64,000 nucleotides of DNA. Source: a virus. The stretch covers positions 1 through 64,000 of the IMG/VR virus record IMGVR_UViG_3300031566_000019; one strand, written 5' to 3'. A model generated the notes under the pieces. It had not been told where the DNA came from, did no database searches, and saw only the letters and a program-made list of their open reading frames with translations. Shown here piece by piece: positions 46,101 to 55,500 of the stretch. How positions within the stretch are numbered: position 1 is the first letter of the stretch; each line of letters starts with the position of its first letter. The translations under genes were made by a program, and so were the position numbers.

Positions 46101-48706
46101 CGAATAAGATCATCGGAGATCAGACGTTCTCGAATGAGTTTTGGGAGAGCATCGCTATCGGTTCGGAACGTGGTTGGATCGAGAATTTGAATGGGAGTCT
46201 GGTAGGCCAACTGCCATGACTCCGCGAGTTCGGGGAAAGAGGGATCGACGAGCATCCCGATGTGCTGCACGTCATTGATGAGGAGAGCCCCAACCAAATA
46301 GAGGTGATTGTTCGTGTGACAACCGAAACCCACCCCTGTGAAAACACCATCGGGAAATGGGAGCGGAAGGCCAGGATCAGGTTCACCATCGATCGGGATG
46401 GTCGCCCCATCCGTGCGCACTTGAAAGCGCACCACCATCACGATGGTCTCCTCTTGGTCCGCCGTGATTTCGCGTTCGTAAAACCCCACGGTCCCCGTAT
46501 CAAAGGACCCGCTGACCTGTTTCAAAATCTGAAAGAACCCTTGGGTTACTTCCAATGCCTCGGCGATGTTCCCCGGAAAAATCGTGCCGTCGTTTTCCGC
46601 AAAGTCGATTTCAAGAGCAGAGTTGTCCCCGACAAGCACCCAAGGATTATCCGGGTCCAGCGCAGGATCTACGGTGCCTTCGTAGAAAACCACCTCCCCT
46701 TGAGTCCCGCGCTCCTCCCCTTCAAGAGCAATCTGATGCGGATTGCGATTGAGCAGGAGCGTTGTGGGGCTGTTGAGCGCCGCCGTGTACTGCTGCTGAA
46801 ACGCGATGAACCGTGGACTACGCAACAACGGCTTGCGTGTCTTGGGGCCTCCGGGGCCGAGAACAAGCCCCATCGGGAACCGCGAGAACTCTTGGCCGTT
46901 CGTACCCCCACCAGGGAGACCGACCCCACTTGAATTTCCCCCTGTAGGACACAGGGGCTTGCAGTCGTATTTGTTAAGGACGACTCCAAGTGTATTGAGA
47001 CCACCCATCGCCATGATGGGAGAGGGAAACCAGATGTAGTCGACCCCTACGTCCATTATGCCCGGGGGCATCAACGGGATCGGGATCGTCAGAAATATCT
47101 TGGCGTAGTACGGATTGACGTTTTCGACTTCGACGGCGACACCGTTGACGGAGACCACCACGTCTCGCTTCGTGGCCGGCGTCGCGTCTCCCCACCCTTT
47201 GACGAGTGGTCCTTTCTTCGTGAGCAGAAAGTTCTTGGCGTTCGCTCCCGAACCGACGAAAGGAGCCGACTGATTGTGCAGGAAGTTCCATGCCGCCGAG
47301 AAAACCGTCTGCGTCGCGGTAAACAGCAGGTCTTGAAGCGGGAAATCGAGGATCTCGTGGACACCTGCGGGGTCGAGATGGAACTGCACACCAGCGGGAA
47401 ACCCTGGCGGTGCGGTGAAGCTCGCAGTGAGACCGGCCACGATGGGTTCGCCATTCACGACGACCGTGTACGTGTCCGCCTTCTGATTGCGTGCCAGCGA
47501 AACAACGACCTGTTGGCTCGTCCAATCGATGCTGGAGCTCGCGCTGAAAAGACCAGACTCGATCTCGAGCGTGTCCACGCCCGCGATGCGTTTGAACGCA
47601 AGGCTCACCTGCACGGCACTGTCGTTGATCAAGATCAACACAACCGGGTCCGTTCCAGGCTCGGGGTCGATCTTGACTGCTGCCGACGCATCGAAAGTCA
47701 CATCGACGCGGTAGCTCGAGTTCGGAAGCAATTTGCCCGACGTGTCGAGGAATCTCCACCCGTAGGAGAAACCGACCTGCTTCGACATCAGGATTTCGTC
47801 GGTGCCCTGTGTCGTCGTCCCGCTGCCGATCTCCTGCGCGATGAAATCGGCCTGTGGAGCTGTGGGCAGGTAGGTCCCATCGTAGTCGATGGCCGTCGCC
47901 GGGCTGACAACTCCCGTGTACTGCGCGCTCGTCATCCCGAGCACGTCGAGTTTCACCTGACTCGCATCAAGGTTGTACGGGTGCGTGACTGTCTGCGGCA
48001 GAATGGTCTGCGGATACGTTGTCTCGTAGCCGTAGGCATCGGGGTCTTCAATGCCGGGCGTGAATCCGGCTTCGGGAAGCATGTCCTGCTCAAAATCGTA
48101 GACGAGCTCCGAACCAGAGATGGGAGTGATCGTGAACGGAGGAGGCTCGCCCTTGCACAGCACATTGGCTTGGTTGAGAGGGGCGTAGGCCGCGATGGCC
48201 GTACCTCCGATGTCTCGGGGGCCGACCACGACGACCGTGTAGAGGCCTCCGAGCGTGGTGCCGGTGTGATTCAAAATCACGGAGGTCGGCCCCCACGTCC
48301 CCATGACGCCTGCTTGGACACTCAAAACGGTGGCCGGGGCAGCTCCCGTCACATCAATGAGGGTGTAGCTCGCGGGATCGAACAGATCCGCATCGGGCGA
48401 CATCTCTTGCGAGAAGAACACCTCGATGATGAAACCCGTGATCGATATCGCAGCGATGACCTCGGGAGGAGCCGACAAACTGTCGATGCAGCCGTAGGGA
48501 CCGGTGCCGTAAGCACAGCCTCCGTATCCGCCCGTGACCGCGATGGTGGGTTTGCCGAACCCTCCAAGAGAGCCGTAGGGACTCAGACCATAAGCGTATC
48601 CACCGTAGCCCCCAAGGGGAGGCACAGTGGCTGGTAGAGACACTCCACCGAGACCCCCATAGGGGCCGTAGCCGTAGGGCTCAAGTCCGTAGCCGAAGAC
48701 GCTCAT
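43130..48706 (-). CDS. Giant virion protein with Gly/Tyr-rich repeat N-terminus
   Basis: A 1858-residue protein. Residues 1-75 are a Gly/Tyr/Pro-rich repeat region with recurring PYG...GGLGG, GGYGG and YG-x2-PYG units. Residues about 80-175 look like a bacterial Ig-like or fibronectin-like sandwich (ITGFIIEVFFSQEMSPDADLF; DPASYTLIDVTG; LYTVVVVG). Later parts have strand-rich lectin/LamG-like segments (ELHTYRVVADYDVSTVSVVVDDVVLG; YVVSDGTREVRLATILY). Near 1705 a Cys trio occurs (FCEVAEGEECRLSPFC). It has no catalytic motif, signal or membrane helix. It probably forms a long adhesive structure on the tail; this is inference from composition and location. Confidence 0.8.
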   Translation of the reverse strand: MSVFGYGLEPYGYGPYGGLGGVSLPATVPPLGGYGGYAYGLSPYGSLGGFGKPTIAVTGGYGGCAYGTGPYGCIDSLSAPPEVIAAISITGFIIEVFFSQEMSPDADLFDPASYTLIDVTGAAPATVLSVQAGVMGTWGPTSVILNHTGTTLGGLYTVVVVGPRDIGGTAIAAYAPLNQANVLCKGEPPPFTITPISGSELVYDFEQDMLPEAGFTPGIEDPDAYGYETTYPQTILPQTVTHPYNLDASQVKLDVLGMTSAQYTGVVSPATAIDYDGTYLPTAPQADFIAQEIGSGTTTQGTDEILMSKQVGFSYGWRFLDTSGKLLPNSSYRVDVTFDASAAVKIDPEPGTDPVVLILINDSAVQVSLAFKRIAGVDTLEIESGLFSASSSIDWTSQQVVVSLARNQKADTYTVVVNGEPIVAGLTASFTAPPGFPAGVQFHLDPAGVHEILDFPLQDLLFTATQTVFSAAWNFLHNQSAPFVGSGANAKNFLLTKKGPLVKGWGDATPATKRDVVVSVNGVAVEVENVNPYYAKIFLTIPIPLMPPGIMDVGVDYIWFPSPIMAMGGLNTLGVVLNKYDCKPLCPTGGNSSGVGLPGGGTNGQEFSRFPMGLVLGPGGPKTRKPLLRSPRFIAFQQQYTAALNSPTTLLLNRNPHQIALEGEERGTQGEVVFYEGTVDPALDPDNPWVLVGDNSALEIDFAENDGTIFPGNIAEALEVTQGFFQILKQVSGSFDTGTVGFYEREITADQEETIVMVVRFQVRTDGATIPIDGEPDPGLPLPFPDGVFTGVGFGCHTNNHLYLVGALLINDVQHIGMLVDPSFPELAESWQLAYQTPIQILDPTTFRTDSDALPKLIRERLISDDLIRFQILEGTQEGIYEVIEIVDQTNGTSTVSIDSSNPFPANAQLYGNRDFTAMFEQRWDGDGETNRPNTYRLVVKNDIKRLPEGYAELFVGGSFAGNALQLEGAPPFSIPPDGVLLYPTGNEGEVFWGSLDRRASNLSDWYFVRYGIEPGVTTQHVRQIVVSAEMNDLPEDDPNNIWFLTQDFGSRIIDSTGDQILLKATSSDDEPGVQGQDLTIGYARLEPFLTRRLAIDVDTTFQLDSAILGAGDLLYVVSDGTREVRLATILYQESATERSLLNLRSVSLSGLLLPDAQGWLKSGGLGVERVQGQRMQFTQAEGENLFYSFELLETGATTDPAGDGRILEERLTVESVATTDITGDTGIFFGSDVGPLGGARGVGLQLRVAAGGTPDQVFLFSLETGVEVAAFDVTWNDGELHTYRVVADYDVSTVSVVVDDVVLGVADLALFSLSSSDTQATLGFASSVTACVVEIEDMSVVVLAPSTAKRTLGVWLGGDVNDINQWQLPRTDSLEVPNSDLSAVIEEMDWTQRMRVRIHRDPGWGVTILRPDLPPPPGFTGNFATQFTEPSAGWINVEYRGLPRASENSTFGTVSFGALDSRSISQTRIDEVRYRIYRYASEDWIMPPHMVLNQYNVITSGEFGNDVTVEQGIVLSTDSETIPLTSLNVTVDRVFNFTFVNSAGRTVTYLPNSFDFDKETQTITITSYMTLGYYPSFDVPDDEDPFVNNPSLNDDIDFVFPRPVQLNALDPVFPGGPDGSGYPLDTKVSVTVSYAAGKPLTKTYLCSQPLLDGTTLLNEGTPPFQTSQVSKATSELAWGSRFNDPNDVFNTDPAFVFNDPFRFLDFQQDSKIQYEDIDFCEVAEGEECRLSPFCDDSIPGAAEAGAPGNDPGDIGNGLIGIGFDGLAFTETTPISFSDGPADGFGGFTSSTFLEASGGDENAGGNLQEAILFTPLGPETPSFESLDGSVGWSVFGQLYDTTTNTTTNLFFGSGGTGP

Positions 48707-48731
48707 CTATCACAGCACAAAGTGGGTTCGG

Positions 48732-51047
48732 TTAGACCGTACCGGTGAGGGACACGGTGAGGCCGTCCGATCCGACGGGAAGAGGTGACGGGTAGGTCAC
48801 TTGGATGAGCAGGGACTCGATCGCACCAGGCGCGACCGCAATCGGGAGATTGGCAATGGGGAGAAGGAGCGCAGGGCCCGTAGGAGCTGCGACCGGGATC
48901 GGGAAAGCACCCGGCAAGAAACTCAGGTCAAACCCTGCGGCTCCGTAGCCGGGGCCTGCCGCCGGGTCCACGATGGGCACCAGAGCTCCCACAGGGCCCA
49001 CGAAGACCTGCAAGAAGGTGCCGGGTGGGAAGGGGCCTCCGACATTGAAATAGAGCTGAAGGGGCCCTGCGGCGCCAGGAGGGCCACCGGCCCCCGGGGG
49101 CACCGCGAACCCCGCAGCGTAGTTGATGATGTCGAACTCTTGCGTGATGAACGGCGGCGCAAACGCGACCGTCGGGACGTACATCTGACGCGAGAGCGTG
49201 TCCTGTACCGTCCCGCTAGCAGCCAGCGTGATGCGTCCTTGAGCATCGACAGTGAGATTGGTGCGCGTGTAGGCACCAGGGGCAACGCCCGTAGCCGTGA
49301 GGTTGACAGCGATGGCGCCGTCATCGACACCCGCGTACGAGATACTCGTGCCGGTGCCGGCTCCAAGCACACGGTTGTCCGAAAGACCCGCGGCAGGGGA
49401 GAATGTGATGAAGGGAGCGCTTGACGGAGCCGCACCACCACCACCGCCACCGGCGATCTCGTCGAGAGCATCCTGCACGTTCTCCGACAAAAGACCGGAA
49501 GACGTGTTGTCGTAGAACAGAGAACGGCCGTCGGTGAGCGCCTGTCGAGTGACGGAGCCAACGATCGTGACATCCGGGTCGTACTCTGAGGACGCCGCAC
49601 GAAGGTACGAAGTGCCCACGACCCCCGTGTCGTCGATGGTGATCGTCAGGAACCCGGGAGCTCCTGCACTGTCATCACCGAGACGGGTACGACGGAGGTT
49701 GACGGCGAGGTCGCCGGGAACTGCCGCAGCCGTGGGGTTGGCTTCGATGCCATCCGTGACAACGCCGCCAGTGTCGATGGTGAGCGTGCAGTCCTCGAGC
49801 GAAAGCTCTTCGGACCATGTCTGAATGGCAAATGAGGCGGGATCGTTCCCGGTTTGCTCAAAGGTGCAGTGAGAGAACCGCCCGATGACGCCACCGTTGA
49901 GGGACGGGTCCACCTGACCGATGCTTGGTCCGATGAAGGCCGTCTCGCTCGCAATGAGCTCGGCGGTCCCGGCGGACACGTCCACAAGGAACGCAAGGGA
50001 ATCACCCGAAAAGGTGTCCTCCTGGATGACGCGACAATCGTGAAGAAAGGCGCGTCCCTGTTCGACGGAAATGCCGGCGCCTTGGCTCGGTGCCGCACCT
50101 CCCGACTGAAGAAGCTCAGTGTTGAGCAGGTAGACGTCGCCGTCACCAATCTTGCGCATGAGCGCGTTCGTGGTGGTGCCCACGTTCTCGAGCACCATGT
50201 TGGCGATCATGGCGTACTCGCCAAGGTTCGCCATGTTCGCCGTCATCGTGCCCGCGGGGGCACCGCCGTTTGCACAGCGAACAGTCACGCTACGGTCGAA
50301 GTCAGGGTGGTCCCCGGTACCGCCTCCCGTAGAGGGCCATCCAATGACATGGACGTACGGCTTGAACTCGATGTCTTCTTGATAGAACCCGGGACGGACC
50401 GCGATGATGACGGGCTGCGTCGCGCTCGGAGCAATGCCGCCGTTGAAGTCCGCATTGGTTTCGGCAGCAAGGATGCCGGCACTGATCGTGGAGAAGTCCG
50501 CGAACCCCTCAGCGACGGCCGGATTGTTCGGCGCGGCCAGGTTGTCTTTGCCGCGGTTCGCATCGACGTAGATGATGCGACCACTTGCAGAGACGTGCTG
50601 AATGAGACAGAGCAGCCGGTTCAGGTTGAAGTTCTGGTCGTTGGCCCAGCCCTCAGCCGACACATCCACCGGGATGATGCCGCTGCCATCGCGACGTTCT
50701 CCTGCCGCGACGAGTTTGAGATCACCGAAAATCGTGTCAAAGCGTAGACGAACGTACTGCTCATCTTGACTCGGGAGACCCGCATCGATGACGAGACGGA
50801 TCAGGTACGGTCCCTCGTTGTCGACGGTGAAAGTCACCGGACCAGGGCCGAAGATGTTGCCGATCAAGGTGGCAGCGGAAGGGTTACGGTCCTTGTCCTC
50901 TGGAGCGAAGGCGATCGACCAAGCGTAGGTGGTCGCAGGTCCCCCGACTTGATCGAGCTGGACCACGTCCCCTGTGCGGAGGTCGTCGCGACTCGCCCCG
51001 ACGACCGGGTTGATGCCGTTGACGAGACTCTGAATCAATGCGGGCAT
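48732..51047 (-). CDS. Tail fibre/spike candidate with pectin-lyase-like middle domain
   Basis: A 771-residue protein. Residues about 1-105 form a strand-rich domain (FTVDNEGPYLIRLVID). Around 155-205 is IIYVDANRGKDNLAAPNN...FADFSTISAGILAA, the opening pattern of phage right-handed beta-helix spikes, and 205-500 continues in short repeating strands (VHVIGWPS; DCRVIQED; EDCTLTID). Around 545 is LSENVQDALDEIAGGGGG, an N-(V)-Q-x-A-L-D-x-I helix common in phage fibres, then NLTVDAQGRITLAASG, a repeat common in fibre shafts. The end is Gly/Pro/Ala-rich. Catalytic residues for a depolymerase cannot be pinpointed. It is a good candidate receptor-binding protein. Confidence 0.8.
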   Translation of the reverse strand: MPALIQSLVNGINPVVGASRDDLRTGDVVQLDQVGGPATTYAWSIAFAPEDKDRNPSAATLIGNIFGPGPVTFTVDNEGPYLIRLVIDAGLPSQDEQYVRLRFDTIFGDLKLVAAGERRDGSGIIPVDVSAEGWANDQNFNLNRLLCLIQHVSASGRIIYVDANRGKDNLAAPNNPAVAEGFADFSTISAGILAAETNADFNGGIAPSATQPVIIAVRPGFYQEDIEFKPYVHVIGWPSTGGGTGDHPDFDRSVTVRCANGGAPAGTMTANMANLGEYAMIANMVLENVGTTTNALMRKIGDGDVYLLNTELLQSGGAAPSQGAGISVEQGRAFLHDCRVIQEDTFSGDSLAFLVDVSAGTAELIASETAFIGPSIGQVDPSLNGGVIGRFSHCTFEQTGNDPASFAIQTWSEELSLEDCTLTIDTGGVVTDGIEANPTAAAVPGDLAVNLRRTRLGDDSAGAPGFLTITIDDTGVVGTSYLRAASSEYDPDVTIVGSVTRQALTDGRSLFYDNTSSGLLSENVQDALDEIAGGGGGGAAPSSAPFITFSPAAGLSDNRVLGAGTGTSISYAGVDDGAIAVNLTATGVAPGAYTRTNLTVDAQGRITLAASGTVQDTLSRQMYVPTVAFAPPFITQEFDIINYAAGFAVPPGAGGPPGAAGPLQLYFNVGGPFPPGTFLQVFVGPVGALVPIVDPAAGPGYGAAGFDLSFLPGAFPIPVAAPTGPALLLPIANLPIAVAPGAIESLLIQVTYPSPLPVGSDGLTVSLTGTV

Positions 51048-51081
51048 GGGCTTCCTCGGCCGGAGCTGCCGGTCCTATCTT

Positions 51082-51101
51082 GCGGGGGCCTATAGGCCCG
51101 C
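51082..51101. other. Intergenic GC-rich palindrome GGGCCTATAGGCCC
   Basis: A perfect 14-base palindrome (51086-51099), extendable to GCGGG...CCCGC with a small bulge, lies in the 61-base gap between the tail-protein-I-position gene and the fibre candidate. It can form a stable RNA hairpin on either strand but is not followed by a T-tract, so it is not a standard terminator. It might be an attenuator, an RNase processing site or a protein-binding site. Nearby is GTCCTAT (51072-51078). Confidence 0.45.
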
Positions 51102-51108
51102 CACCGAG

Positions 51109-52539
51109 CTACAAGAAGAACTGGGCAGACACGTCTTCTCCCAGGACGGTGAAAGGCGTACGAACGCCCAAGCGCTCCAGAGACAGCCCGTAGGACTGCC
51201 CTGTAGCGACCGCAGGCATCCTTGTGAGGGTCGTCAGGATGCTCGGCGCAACTCGCACCTGGGTCGCCCCAGAACCCGCAGGGACGAGCCCTACGGCCCC
51301 TCCGTTGTTCCCGAGCAACGTCTCGAGACGGTAGCTTCCCGTGTTTGGCCCCTCAAGGATGGTGATAATTTCACCTTCTGACGCATCGGAAAAATCCTGA
51401 TCCGTATCTTCAAGAACGCCATCTTCGTCCACGATTGTCGTGACATCCCCTGACAGGCCCGTGGGGCTCGTCGTGTACGGTCTTGGGACGGGGACCCCTT
51501 GGGTATCCACATCATCCCCCGAAATTAACCGTTGGATGCCAACGACTCGGTAGCGTCCGAGTGTTGCGGAATCTTGACCTCCATTGGAGGGGCTTGAATT
51601 TGGACCGTCCAAAATCTCCAAGACGGCACCCTCACAAACAGCTCGGAAATCTCGAGTAGGATCGGAAAAAAGGAGTTGCCCCGTGAGGGTGGTGCCGCCG
51701 TCCCCCGTAATCTCCTTCATGCCGCAACAGAATTTGCGGAACTCTTCGTAGTACCAAGGGTCAAGTTCGATGAACGGAGCGGCTCTGAACAGATTCTCAA
51801 ATGAATCCAAAAACAGGTGCCGGTACTCAAACAAGGATGTCGCAGGACGAAGAGCACGAAGAATGCGAAGGTTGTTCCGCAACACACGGAACGGGTCCTC
51901 GGGGAACCCGGTCCCCAGCTCACCGGTGATCAGCTCACCGGTGGTGGGATCGGTGAAAACCGTGACGCACAAGACGTTGATTTCAAACTCGTGCTGCTCC
52001 CCGAACCCCCAGTAACTGATTTCTCGATCCGAGAAATCAACTTTGGCAAGTACTTGAATGACCGCTTCGGTCAGAAGCTCAAGCCCCTCTTGGACCGTCT
52101 CCTGTGTGGAACCTTGAAGCAGCAGCAGAATCATGCGCCGCAAGAACTCGCGATACGTCAAGTCACCATCCACCTCGGGGATGCCTCGAGGGTCCTCATT
52201 GGTGTTGGGGAACACCAGCGTCCCAATCATCTGCCAAAGATACTCTGGACGAGCGAAGTCCACGTCGGACTCCAGGCCAGTGTCCTCAAGCGTGAGCTGA
52301 AGATCCGCGAGCTGCTCGGCGATGGCTTGGTACTGCACCCAGTAGTACGGGCCCGGGATCTGAGCGACGTAGTTCGATGGAAGCACCTGTTGAAAAGTGC
52401 TGAGGATCGAATCAACGATGTCTCTCTTCGTCCGGGACCCTTGCTGCCCCTCTCGAGAAACAGGCGCCGGGTTCTGCTGTCGCGTGAACGGCAGGTACGG
52501 CGTCTTGGGCAGAATCAGTGGCTTCTTCTCATCAGACAT
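51109..52539 (-). CDS. Baseplate/tail protein in the tail-protein-I position
   Basis: A 476-residue protein starting at the ATG ending 52539 (MSDEKKPLILPKTPYLP); an open in-frame extension upstream is shadow of the J-like gene. Residues about 40-130 (VDSILSTFQQVLPSNYVAQI; YWVQYQAIAEQLADLQLTLEDTG; YLWQMIGTLVFPN; YREFLRRMILLLLQGST) are helices like those of phage tail protein I and related baseplate wedge parts. The later section has strands and a CCGM motif near 270. It lies immediately downstream of, and overlaps by eight bases, the baseplate J-like gene, as gpI follows gpJ in P2-type phages. Family membership is inferred from order and helical pattern and needs a profile search. Confidence 0.75.
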   Translation of the reverse strand: MSDEKKPLILPKTPYLPFTRQQNPAPVSREGQQGSRTKRDIVDSILSTFQQVLPSNYVAQIPGPYYWVQYQAIAEQLADLQLTLEDTGLESDVDFARPEYLWQMIGTLVFPNTNEDPRGIPEVDGDLTYREFLRRMILLLLQGSTQETVQEGLELLTEAVIQVLAKVDFSDREISYWGFGEQHEFEINVLCVTVFTDPTTGELITGELGTGFPEDPFRVLRNNLRILRALRPATSLFEYRHLFLDSFENLFRAAPFIELDPWYYEEFRKFCCGMKEITGDGGTTLTGQLLFSDPTRDFRAVCEGAVLEILDGPNSSPSNGGQDSATLGRYRVVGIQRLISGDDVDTQGVPVPRPYTTSPTGLSGDVTTIVDEDGVLEDTDQDFSDASEGEIITILEGPNTGSYRLETLLGNNGGAVGLVPAGSGATQVRVAPSILTTLTRMPAVATGQSYGLSLERLGVRTPFTVLGEDVSAQFFL

Positions 52540-55500
52540 TGCGTCTGTCCTCACCGAACGTGAAGAGGAAGTTGCCGACATCGAAGAACTCAAGGCGACT
52601 CGCTTCGATGTTCTGTGCCAGCACATCTACCGAGGTCACGGTGTACGTGGCCGCGTAGGCGTGCAGAACAGGGCGATCGTTCACAGGCAACGAGAGAAGG
52701 ACACGATTCTGCGTGATCTGCTGTCGGATAGCCTCAACCTCCGCATTCGTGTTGGCTTGCGGGAACTTCTGACTGATGGTGGCATCGTCCGAGTACCCTG
52801 GAATGGCCAACCCAGCATTTCCGATGATGAACGCTTGGTTTGGAGAGTTGACGATGGACAGAGGGTCCGACTCAAGAAACGCCAATGCGAAATCATCTTG
52901 GAACACCCCACGGAAATCCGTGGTCGGACCTCCTGCGTTACTCGTCGGGTTGTTGAGCTCGTCGTCGAGCAACCATGTCCTGACCGTGTCCGTAGTGAGG
53001 GGCACCTGCGGCGTACCAAGTAGCAGGAGGGTCTCCGACTCGGTGACTGTCGAAATGGATTCCCGTACTACACGAGCACCAGGCCCTCGAGCGAGCTTCG
53101 TGAGGGGCGTCTGCACATAACTGACACCCGTCGTACCGTCGATGACGGCGATGACATCCGATTGTCGAACTGCGGACCCGAGGGGGAGCGCACGAAGGAA
53201 CGTGGCCAAGTTCGTGCGCAATCGGGTGTCTGCCCTGGAGCGCGAAGCTCCAGATTGAAGTGTAATCGTCGCGGTGATGTCTGTCGGAATCTCCACGGCC
53301 TCCTTGACCAAGACATCCGCAGTAAGATGCTTCTGCGCATCCAGTGCGTCCTGCGTCGTTTTGATGACGAAGTTTGTCGTGTACGCGACGGTGAAATTCT
53401 CAGCGTGGTCGTAGTCCACAAGCACTGTCTCACCACTAGAGATGCTGCTGTTCTCGGTACGCCGGATGGCAACTGCCGTGGTGGAGTTCCCGGCGATGAT
53501 AATGAAATCTGCGTTGCCACTCGGGTCCGTCGGTCCCCGGTATTCCACGGTGCCGCTCTGATTGAACACGCGAACGGTCAGCAGGTTGACACCAAGGTTG
53601 TTAAGGAACTCATCAAACTGGGCCAGCATGATGTGGCCTTCCGAAGAGATCGCAATGGGCTCCCCTGAGGGCACCCCGTTGACCTGATTGATCCTCAGGA
53701 AATCCCCCGCTCGGACCGAGCGCCCATCAAGAAGAGGGTCGGATGGCCGCACGAAGTTGTAACTCGTGTCAGGCAACGTGCCCGACACCTGCCCGGTCAC
53801 CGAGACCACAGAATTCACAGGCTGCCGGGTGAACGTGAAAGTGTTGGAGGTCTGGTAACGATAGTCGCCGAGCACTACATCGCCCAAACTCACCGCAGGT
53901 TGGGCGATCGTGGTGTCAAGCTTGATCGTCTGAAAATCTTGGATCACCACGTTGGTGAGGTTGAAAAAAGTGCCACGCGAAGCATTGCGAAGCCCCAACC
54001 CCAAAGCCACATCGTCGAGCATCTGAGCGAGAGGGTTGCTGATGGACAAGTTCGTGTCCTGAGCTCGGAACACGAGATCATTCGGGTTACCGATCAAAAC
54101 AAACTGAACATCCCGCGCAACTTCAAAGGTGAAAGCGAACACGTCGGTAACTTGACCCGCGGACTCGCCCCGAACCCACACATCGACTTTGCCACCAACA
54201 TGCTTCTTGAAGTCATCATCGTAGTCGCGCTGCATGAGCGCGTCACCGGCCTCCACCACGCGAACTTCTTGCACGCCTGCCACGTCAGCCGTGGTCTGGA
54301 GGGTGCCCTGCTCCGTTCCGGTATCTACCCCTGCGAGTGCGTTGCGGGCTCGGATGGAGAGCTGGAGGTTCGTCTCCTGATTGAGGCCACCGAAGGTGTT
54401 GTTCGGGTTTGAAACCCCGAGCCCGGGAATCGAAGACACAAGGGTTCTGATCTGACCCGCGCCACGGTTGCCCGCGGTTCCAGCTTGAATCGCTTGCACC
54501 TGCACATCCACTTGGAAAAACCCGGTCGTTGGATTGAGGAAGGCAGCAAGGTTTTCAAGGGGAATCGAAGCGTCCGTCACCGTAGCGAACTGGACGCCCC
54601 CGCTCGCCACTCGGGTACCAAGCGGGATGAAAATAGTGGCGTTGGGTTGTTGCCGCGTGAAGAAGGTGACGAAGCCTCGAGCTCGAGTGCCCGCACGACG
54701 GAAGACCCCGTTGCGAGCTGCGAGTTGGTTAACCGACTCGTCGATGATCGTCTGTACCTCTCCAGGGTTCTGGAGAGAGAACACCTGTTGGAGGGCTTGT
54801 TTGTACGGGGACTGGTTGACCGGCGTGGGGCCCCCGGTCGAAGTCACTCCGTCGATTTGGAGCAGAGTGTCGAAGGACTGAATGCGGTACAAGAAATCCA
54901 CCAAGAGCCGCATCCTGATGATTTCATTTGCAGCCGGGTCCACCACCGTGTCACGGATGACTGCCCCCTGTTGGACCGCAAGCTGTGGTGTAGTCCGCGT
55001 GAGACTGTTGATGGTGTCCTCGACCACATCGAGACGAGCCGGGGAGGGAAAGGTCCCAAGGTTCTCGTTAACGATGGTCGGGGTGGCCGCCACTTCAATG
55101 GAGAACGCCGACTCAATCTCGGTCTGCACATCAGGATCGAAGAACAGCGCCGTGGCCACATAGTAGAGCGGCTCCGTGAGGGGTGTGCTTGAGAACTCAC
55201 CGATGGGCGCCGTAGGTGGCGTATTGAGCGGACCGTATTGCCGGTTGTGACTGAACGTGTAGAAGCTGCGCTCAACCACGGACTCCGTGGTCACAGTCGT
55301 CTTGATGCGTGTGACTGTCTCGGGGACCTCCGTTACGTTGACGAAGTCGGTCTCGAGCAGGTTCTCCTGCTCTTGTTCCGTGATCGCAGCCGCGAGCTCG
55401 GGAGTGAGTGGGATGTCCTCCAGGTTCTCAACGATGTCATTGCTTGAAGTCTGTGTTTGCAAGATCTTGACATAGAGAGGGTCTGCCGCCGGTGTCCCGT

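Noticed and set aside
52540-52626. 29-residue N-terminal extension of the tail-I-position protein
   Set aside because: Low-complexity Ser-rich shadow of the J-like gene; the ATG at 52539 overlapping the J stop is a better start.
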